Below, one piece after another: positions 57,854 to 64,000 of a stretch of 64,000 nucleotides of DNA. The DNA lies in NCBI GenBank assembly GCA_902528515.1, contig CABZTD010000006.1, forward strand, positions 24,927-88,926. The letters run 5' to 3'. The translations under genes and the position numbers were made by a program. The notes beneath the pieces are model-generated. The model ran no database searches. It was not told where the DNA came from and was given only the letters and a program-made list of their open reading frames with translations. The stretch comes from K189A clade bacterium. Lineage in GTDB: Bacteria > Pseudomonadota > Gammaproteobacteria > Pseudomonadales > Azotimanducaceae. Every line of letters begins with the position of its first letter. Within the stretch, counting starts at the first letter, position 1.

Positions 57854-59096
57854 TTGATTGTGCTAAACAAAGCCCATGCGTTTTAACCTGCGTGATTTGG
57901 CAGCCGACGAACTTGCTGAAAGAAAATGATGCAGCGATGGTCAGTATGGCAGCTACGCAGAACGCACTACCTGGCAGATAGACCGGAGCGCTGTCTGATG
58001 TGAAGTAGGTGAACGTTTGAGTAAGCAGCAAGGGGCCAACGATCATGGCGATACTGTTCATACTTGCCATTATGCCCTGAAGCTTACCTTGGCTGTCATC
58101 GCTTACCTGATTGGACAAGATGCTGTTGATCGAAGGGTCAGAAAGCCCTCCCAGAGAGGAAAGGCCACACCAAAAATACAGCGCTTCGGAATTGCCTGCC
58201 GTTGCGACGCCGATAAAGGCGACACTGGTCGCGCTCACGCCAAAGTAAGCACAGCGCGCGGGTCCAAATTTAGGGATCACCACCCGCAGTAATCCGCCCT
58301 GAACAATAGCCGACATCGCACTGATAAATGCCATGGAAAGACCGATGTCTATTGGCGTCCATGCAAACTTTTCAATAGTGAAGAAATTCCAGTTTGACGG
58401 CCAAATGTGATGACCGATGTTGTTGAGAAAAACCGCAAAAACAAGCCCGATCAGCTGCGGGTATTTGCGTAGCTGAGTTAGCGCCCCCCAAAGGGCTGGA
58501 TCCGCTCATCTTGAATGGGTGACGATTTTCTGACGCAAGGGTTTCGCGGAAAAAAATCAAGCCGTAAAGGGTCTTTATTTAGGCAAGACCCGCTGCGATA
58601 AAGAAGGGGGCGCGTAAATCCCAAGCACCGATAATGCCCCTCCAAGGCGGGTCCTTCAATGAACCCCAAACCAAAGGCCACTTCGAGTAAACCAAAATTT
58701 TGTGCCTTATCTTCCGGCGTACTGACATCGGCAATCAGTGCATTGGCTTTCGCGTATGTGGCGCTGGTAATACCCGTAAGCAGTCGGCGCAAGAACAACA
58801 TCCACAGTGCTGTGGCGAAACCCGACAGTAGGTAAGCGCCTCCGTGGACAAAGAGAAAGCACCAACAAGGGTTCGCGCTCGTAGGCTTCGCTTAAATTAC
58901 AGAGCATTGGCGCGAACATGAAGTTGGTTACCGCATAGATAAAAATCAGATAACTGCTGAGCGCAGAGGCATCGGAAAGAGAAACATTGCCAATCAGCAC
59001 GAGGAATTCTGGTAGCACAGGCACGATGACGTCAAAATCTACGGTGTCCAAGAGCACAGTGATGGTGATGAAGGATAGGGCATGTCGTTTTTGCAT
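57807..59096 (-). pseudogene. Broken MFS transporter (TCR/Tet-type, DHA1)
   Basis: Pieces in different frames add up to one transporter of about 400 residues. The order is: RHALSFITITVLLDTVDFDVIVPVLPEFL and IFIYAVTNFMFAPMLCNLSE (59096 to about 58860); RRLLTGITSATYAKANALIADV and FGLLEVAFGLGFIEGP (about 58800 to 58630); FFRETLASENRHPF (about 58560); and QGGLLRVVIPKFGPARCAYFG to FTYFTSDSAPVYLPG (58334 to 57860). At least three frameshifts separate them. The intact form would export a small compound using the proton gradient. It sits between the broken methyltransferase and a phytanoyl-CoA dioxygenase gene. Confidence 0.9.
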
Positions 59097-59099
59097 GAG

Positions 59100-59858
59100 C
59101 TAGTACTCAGCAGGGTTTAGAACTTTGGCATGATCCTCTACCGAAGCCGGAGCCATCAGTCGCTGCTGTTGAGGTGATGCATCGGGATAGTGCTGCAGAT
59201 TGTAGGGTACTTTTGCCCAGCTGGAATGCGGCGGACTGTATTTGTAGAGAAGGGCTCTGCGTTCTTGTGAACCTCGCCACGTCGCCGTGCCATGGATTAG
59301 GGCCTCTGTGAAGAGGAGAACGTCGCCAGCGCGCAGCTCAGGTTGAATCACATAGTCTGGCCGATATTCCTGTGTGAGCACCTCTCTGGGCACTGCGTCG
59401 ATGAAGTTGGTTTTGTGGCTGCCGGGAATGCAAACGAAGCCACCATCGCCAGGTCCCGCGTCATTTAACACCCAAGTTGCTACCATCAGACCATTGCGAA
59501 TGACGCCATCGTGATAGTGATACCAGTGATCACTCTCATAGCGCATTGGGCCGCCATGAATGTCCTGCCCATCGGCCCCAGAGCGCATGAAAATGCAGTA
59601 ATCATGATCGGCGCGAAGGCGAGGCCCAATGAGTTCAACGAGATATGGCAGAACACAAGGGTGGTCGATCAAATTCAAAAACTCGCCGCCCCAGCGGCTT
59701 ATAGCCTCTGTACGCCGGAAGGCGCCATCCCCAGGCTGCCTCGGCCAAGCGGCATCGCTTAGCTCGGAAAGAAGAGTGCACTCGGTTCGCGTCAGTACGC
59801 CCGGAAGCACGATAAACCCCTGCAAATCGAATCGAAATTTCTCTTCTTCTGTGAACAT
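59100..59858 (-). CDS. Phytanoyl-CoA dioxygenase family oxygenase
   Basis: A 252-residue Fe(II)/2-oxoglutarate enzyme of the PhyH family. FDLQGFIVLPGVLTRTECTLL is the usual start; the iron ligands look like His and Asp in WYHYHDGVIRNG and His in TEALIHGTATWRGS, and the oxoglutarate Arg follows in QERRALLYKYSP. It hydroxylates an unknown compound. The ATG at 59858 follows AGAGGA; the track start is 5 codons earlier. Divergent from the SMP-30-like gene. Confidence 0.85.
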   Translation of the reverse strand: MFTEEEKFRFDLQGFIVLPGVLTRTECTLLSELSDAAWPRQPGDGAFRRTEAISRWGGEFLNLIDHPCVLPYLVELIGPRLRADHDYCIFMRSGADGQDIHGGPMRYESDHWYHYHDGVIRNGLMVATWVLNDAGPGDGGFVCIPGSHKTNFIDAVPREVLTQEYRPDYVIQPELRAGDVLLFTEALIHGTATWRGSQERRALLYKYSPPHSSWAKVPYNLQHYPDASPQQQRLMAPASVEDHAKVLNPAEY

Positions 59859-59935
59859 CAACGTCCTCTGCACAATTGCTGATTTGGCCGCTAGCGCGTT
59901 ATGTTAGCCGAGCAGTCTTGAAGGAGTCTCGGGTA

Positions 59936-60904
59936 GTGGAATATTTGTTAGATCGCGATTGGAACCAGCCGGTGCGTTATCCGGACCCGGCGGTCGAAGT
60001 GCTGGATTCCAGGTTTCGACAATTTGTGTTGGGCAGCGCTACGCTTGAGCGCCTTTGGACTGGTGGGCGTTGGACTGAGGGCCCTGTTTGGTTTGGTGAC
60101 CAGCAGCGTCTACTTTTTAGTGACATTCCTAATGACCGTATCATGGCCTGGTCGGCGATCGACGGTTCGACAAACGTGTTTCGTCATGGCGCGAACTACG
60201 CCAACGGCAATACTCGTGACCGGCAAGGGAGGCTGGTTACCTGTGAGCATGGGCGCAGAGTAACGCGCACTGAAATTGATGGTTCGATCACAGTGCTACT
60301 CGACATTTTTGAAGGCAAGAGGTTGAACGCACCCAATGATGTGGTGGTTCACCCTGACGGCAGCATATGGTTTACCGACCCTGGCTATGGCAGCCTTGGC
60401 CATTATGAAGGACACAAGGGCGATCTGGAGCTGCCTACTCGCGTCTATCGCATCGACGGTAATACCGGCGACGCGACCGTTGTCGACGACATGCTGGAAA
60501 AACCTAATGGCTTAGCGTTTTCGCCAGACTTCAAAATTTTATACGTCAGCGATACGGGGTTTACTCACAAACCCGGTCACCCCAGACAGATTCATGCCTT
60601 TGACGTGACGGATCAACACAGGTTAACGAATCATCGTGTGTTTTGTGATCTTGGGGCTGCCGTGCCCGATGGTTTTCGGGTAGACGTCAATGGCAACATT
60701 TGGAGTAGTGCGGGATGGGCAGGTGCCGCCGAAGATGGGGTGCACGTATTTGCGCCAGACGGTGACAAGATCGGCGCGATTCACACGCCTGAGGTTATAT
60801 CAAATCTTTGCTTTGGCGGAGAGAAGCGCAACCGGCTGTTGATGACCGGCTCACAATCGATCTACAGCCTATACACCGAAGCGCAGGGTATGCCTTACGC
60901 CTAG
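59936..60904 (+). CDS. SMP-30/gluconolactonase family protein
   Basis: A six-bladed beta-propeller of about 322 residues. LWTGGRWTEGPVWFGDQQRLLFSDIPNDRIMAW holds the metal-binding Glu of EGP; RLNAPNDVVVHPDGSIWFTDPGYG gives the Asn; and LYVSDTGFTHKPG the Asp. Members hydrolyse lactones, using calcium or zinc. It starts with GTG at 59936 behind AAGGAG; the track start adds 20 residues. No signal peptide is seen. It may work with the divergent oxygenase on a sugar-acid or related compound. Confidence 0.85.
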   Translation: MEYLLDRDWNQPVRYPDPAVEVLDSRFRQFVLGSATLERLWTGGRWTEGPVWFGDQQRLLFSDIPNDRIMAWSAIDGSTNVFRHGANYANGNTRDRQGRLVTCEHGRRVTRTEIDGSITVLLDIFEGKRLNAPNDVVVHPDGSIWFTDPGYGSLGHYEGHKGDLELPTRVYRIDGNTGDATVVDDMLEKPNGLAFSPDFKILYVSDTGFTHKPGHPRQIHAFDVTDQHRLTNHRVFCDLGAAVPDGFRVDVNGNIWSSAGWAGAAEDGVHVFAPDGDKIGAIHTPEVISNLCFGGEKRNRLLMTGSQSIYSLYTEAQGMPYA

Positions 60905-60949
60905 CCGCAGATCTTAAAACTCAAACTCAAGAAACACACTGAGTAGGGG

Positions 60950-62140
60950 CTATTGGCGCAGGTAGTGCTCTAACCCTCTTACTGACTGCTCGCCTGCCTC
61001 TAATCGTGCGATGGTTTGCAGGTGTACTTCGTCTGGCACGTCATAGATGCGAAAGGCACGTGCCTTTCAAAACGCCCTCGCCGCCGGTGTATCACCGGTA
61101 AAGCCGCGAGCACCAAACAGCTGTATGCATCTGTCAGCAATTTCTTGGTAGAGCTTTGCAACAGCAACCTTGATCATCGAAATCTGTTTGCGTGCCACCT
61201 AATTGCCAACAGTAACCAGCAAAAGGGCTACGCGCTGCACAAGCAGCCGGCACTGGTCGAGCTCTATGTGCGACAAACTAATCGCCGCTTGGGTGAAACT
61301 TTACTCATCAACACGCTTGCCGAAGGTACTGCGACTTTGAGAGCTCGTGACCATCAGACTGATCAACACCTCACATTCCCCGATGGCGCGCGAACAGTGA
61401 TGTAGCCATGCTGGCCCAAGCCACGCCTGGCCGATGGCAAACCCCTCACCTTCTTCCCTCAGCAAGTTACTGGCAGGCACGCGCACATTAGTAAAAACGG
61501 GCTCTGGGTGCAGGTTGGGCTCGGACATGTGATCGAAAACCGGCAGATTGACTACGACGTCAATGCCGGGTGTATATCTTGGTATGAGCACGAGAGACTG
61601 GTGCTGGGATTTTAGTGCCGTCGGGTCTGTGACGCCCACGAGGATTAGCAGTACGCACTTTGCTTGGGAGCGTTCGTGGCAAAACATCTGCGGCCGTTAA
61701 TGACGAACTCGTCGCCGTCGCGCTCAATCCGTGTTTCCAAATTGGTGGGATCCGAAGACGCTGCATAGGGTTCCCTGATGATAAAGGCAGATCCAATTTC
61801 GCCCTATAGAGGGGGTTCGCCACTGCCACTTTTGCTCCTCCCTCCCAAAAAGCTGCAATAACTCCATGTTCGGTACGTCGGGTGTTTTACAGGTAAACAC
61901 ATGTGAGGCCCATTCCAGCCGGCCTAAAATTTCGGCTACCACAGTGAACTCCAAGTTTGTTAGCCCTAGCCTAGCTTCTTCGCCTCAGCGCGAAACACCC
62001 TTAGGATATCTGGCACAGCTTGAGCTGCCTTTGCCTGCCGCTTCCAGAGCCTGTTGCTGGGGAGTACGCGTCGTTGGATAAAAGGCTCGACTTGAGCGGC
62101 AGTATCAATTGCGTACTGCGGCGGTTCAATCAAAAATATT
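60950..62140 (-). pseudogene. Broken acyl-CoA dehydrogenase (ACAD10/11-like)
   Basis: Several frames on the minus strand reconstruct one acyl-CoA dehydrogenase. The N-terminal part reads AQAVPDILRVFRAEAKKLG, then TNLEFTVVAEILGRLEWASHVF and PDVPNMELLQLFGREEQK. The middle has PVFTNVRVPASNLLREEGEGF and LHHCSRAIGECE. The end reads TFGKRVDE, TAA, SFTQAAISLSHIELDQCRLL, two more stops, and QLFGARGFTGDTPAARAF to VPDEVHLQTIARLE. At least three in-frame stops and several frameshifts are present, so it is long dead. The plus-strand ORF in the track here is antisense to it. Confidence 0.85.
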
Positions 62141-62274
62141 CCCCCGTGTGTCGTGCAGTATGCTCAGCTAGTCGCGGGGTTTGAAGAAGTTTAGTGCTCT
62201 CGGCTCAAACACTGGCAGACGTAAAGGTTTCTGTCACAATTGTTAGCCCCAAGCGAATACCCAAGCGGCCTGAC

Positions 62275-64000
62275 GTGACAAATATTCTGAGAATCAAATT
62301 CGCTCAGCCGACTGTTCGCGCCGTTTTTTTTTATTGTTTAGCGATCTCCGCGATTATCCCCGGACTTGGGTGGCCTGACCCTTCGCAAACGACGCAACCG
62401 AACATCGTTTTGCTCTTGGCGGATGATTTAGGATTTTCGGATTTGAGTTCTTACGGTAGCGAAATCGACACTCCCAATATTGACCGCCTCGCGGCGTTGG
62501 GTATGCGCTTTTCCAACTTCCACGTAGCGGCCTCCTGTGCGCCCACTCGCGCTATGCTGATGACAGGCCTTGATAGTCATAAGGTAGGTGTGGCGAATAT
62601 TCCTGAAGCCATACCCGAAGACCAGGCCCATGCACCGGCCTATCAGGGCGTGCTTCGAACAAATATTCCTACCATTGCCGAGATGCTGCAGGATGCGGGG
62701 TACAGAACGCTGATGAGCGGCAAGTGGCATCTGGGCTTCAGCGACGGAGAAAAACCCAGTCAGCGAGGATTCGATCGAACATTGATGTTGGCCGACACCG
62801 GGGCCGACAACTGGCGTCAGCGCTCCTATCTACCGATTTACGCCGAAGCCAATTGGTTTGAGGACGGTGAGCCGACGACATTGCCAGAGGACTTCTATTC
62901 GTCCGAATACCTCGTCAACAAAGCCATTGAGTACATTGGCGACGAAAAAGAATCACAACAACCATTCTTTGCCTATGTCGCCTTCCAAGCCGTTCACATT
63001 CCCGTGCAGGCGCCAGCGGCATTTCGCGATAAGTATTTGCAAACATACACTGGCGGGTGGCATGACTTGCGCACAGCGCGCAGCGAGGGTTTGGCGCGCA
63101 CTGGCATTTTGCCAGCCGTGCTCCAGGGCCTTCCCATGCCTACCACCGTCTCCTGGCAATCGTTGACCGCGGAACAACAGGCCTTCGAGGCTCGAGGCAT
63201 GGCGGTTTACGCGGGCATGGTGGATGCCATGGATCACCACATCGGTCGCCTGATAAATCACATAGATAAGATTGGCGAGCTGGACAACACCGTGTTTATT
63301 TTTCTGTCGGACAACGGTGCAGAGGGTTCGATCGTTACACGGCACCAAGCGTCGGATTCCAACGCTCCGGTAGCACCCTTTCAATTGTGGATGCGCCTCG
63401 CCAACTACAACTCGGACGCGCAAACCTTGGGCGAGCGAGATAGCTATCACGACATCGGCCCTGCGTGGGCAAGCGCCGCGGTAGGTCCATTGTCTTGGTA
63501 CAAGTTTTTCGCTGGTGAAGGTGGTCTGCGGGTGCCATTAGTGATTAGCGGGGCACACGCGGGTGTGAGCGTAGTATCCCAAGACGTTGGTAGCGTAAGC
63601 CCAGCACTAAGCTGGGCAACAGATATCGTGCCCACGATTCTGGGTCTAGCTGGTGTGGCGGCACCTGATGCGCTTGAGGGTAAGAGCCTGCTGCCATTGC
63701 TTAGGAGTAACGCTCAGACCGTGCGAGGCGACGAGGATGGCTTTGGTTATGAGCTGGGTGGTAACAAGGCATGGTTCCAAGGCGACCATAAGCTGGTGTT
63801 TAACCGCTTTGCCAATGTGGGAAAGTGGCAGCTGTTCAATCTAGAAAACGACCCTACCGAGAGCCAAGATTTGAGCGCGAGTGAGCCAGAGCGTTTCGCT
63901 TCGATGCTAGCCTCCTACGATGCGTGGGCGGCGGATCGTGGGGTGCTTCCTGTAGCCAAGGACTATAATCAGGGCCAAACCGTGTTAAGCAAGGGTCTGC
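62275..64000 (+). CDS. Arylsulfatase, N-terminal portion (runs off the window)
   Basis: An open frame, missing from the ORF track because it has no stop in the window, encodes a type I sulfatase. QPNIVLLLADDLGFSDLSSYG supplies the metal Asp pair. The formylglycine motif is CAPTR in AASCAPTRAMLMTG (CxPxR). GYRTLMSGKWHLG, HIPVQAPAAFRDKY, FLSDNGAEGS and WATDIVPTILGLAG follow. It removes sulfate from an unknown ester; the Cys must be matured by a formylglycine-generating enzyme. The GTG at 62275 starts a hydrophobic export-like segment (AVFFYCLAISAII). The start is not certain; the frame is open from 62185 and a GTG at 62194 is another choice. Confidence 0.85.
   Translation, partial: MTNILRIKFAQPTVRAVFFYCLAISAIIPGLGWPDPSQTTQPNIVLLLADDLGFSDLSSYGSEIDTPNIDRLAALGMRFSNFHVAASCAPTRAMLMTGLDSHKVGVANIPEAIPEDQAHAPAYQGVLRTNIPTIAEMLQDAGYRTLMSGKWHLGFSDGEKPSQRGFDRTLMLADTGADNWRQRSYLPIYAEANWFEDGEPTTLPEDFYSSEYLVNKAIEYIGDEKESQQPFFAYVAFQAVHIPVQAPAAFRDKYLQTYTGGWHDLRTARSEGLARTGILPAVLQGLPMPTTVSWQSLTAEQQAFEARGMAVYAGMVDAMDHHIGRLINHIDKIGELDNTVFIFLSDNGAEGSIVTRHQASDSNAPVAPFQLWMRLANYNSDAQTLGERDSYHDIGPAWASAAVGPLSWYKFFAGEGGLRVPLVISGAHAGVSVVSQDVGSVSPALSWATDIVPTILGLAGVAAPDALEGKSLLPLLRSNAQTVRGDEDGFGYELGGNKAWFQGDHKLVFNRFANVGKWQLFNLENDPTESQDLSASEPERFASMLASYDAWAADRGVLPVAKDYNQGQTVLSKGL

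Noticed and set aside
61016-61405. 129-codon plus-strand ORF
   Set aside because: It is antisense to the acyl-CoA dehydrogenase relic, whose C-terminal motifs are evident on the minus strand, and has no ribosome site.

Overview
The window is a dense, moderately GC-rich bacterial chromosome segment. Gene families and gene order point to a marine gammaproteobacterium. The strongest pointers are lysA-dapF-DUF484-xerC-yigB, argH divergent from a relic algR ahead of hemC-hemD-hemX-hemY, hemB-trxA-rho, ubiK next to glnK-amtB, and yrfG-hslR-hslO-pckA with nudE and cysQ. Together with the TorF-type porin, pseudoazurin and several acyl-CoA and flavin enzymes, this suggests the OM60/NOR5 (Halieaceae)-like gammaproteobacteria, but that placement is inference. 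I saw no tRNA, rRNA, CRISPR array or insertion sequence.

Layout. 0-14.8 kb: metabolic and hydrolytic genes (tesB 3' end, luciferase-like oxidoreductase, M20 peptidase, beta-lactamase-fold hydrolase, membrane and phospholipid genes, diheme cytochrome c, alanine racemase, SDR, class III aminotransferase, isovaleryl-CoA dehydrogenase, pseudoazurin). 15-20.1 kb: a nitrogen-scavenging block. A TorF porin and a glnK-amtB-amtB operon each have a sigma-54 -24/-12 promoter, with an NtrC-like palindrome at the same 26-base offset. 20.2-36.7 kb: conserved housekeeping genes (threonine, lysine and arginine synthesis, XerC, heme synthesis, Rho, thioredoxin, ABC-F ATPase). 36.8-46.8 kb: ParA-like ATPase, DsbB, AcpH, GshA, PckA, redox and heat chaperones, NudE, CysQ. 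46.8-57.1 kb: accessory redox and detoxification genes. 57.1-62.1 kb: a zone of decay with three pseudogenes (methyltransferase, MFS transporter, acyl-CoA dehydrogenase) around two intact genes, followed by a sulfatase that runs off the window.

Most notable points: (1) a decayed AlgR-type LytTR regulator still in its ancestral place between argH and hemC, with its sensor kinase gone; (2) matched NtrC/sigma-54 promoters tying a TorF porin to ammonium transport; (3) a near-perfect LexA box with no recognisable SOS gene; (4) a pseudoazurin with an unusual N-terminal extension; (5) local pseudogene clustering at 57-62 kb.
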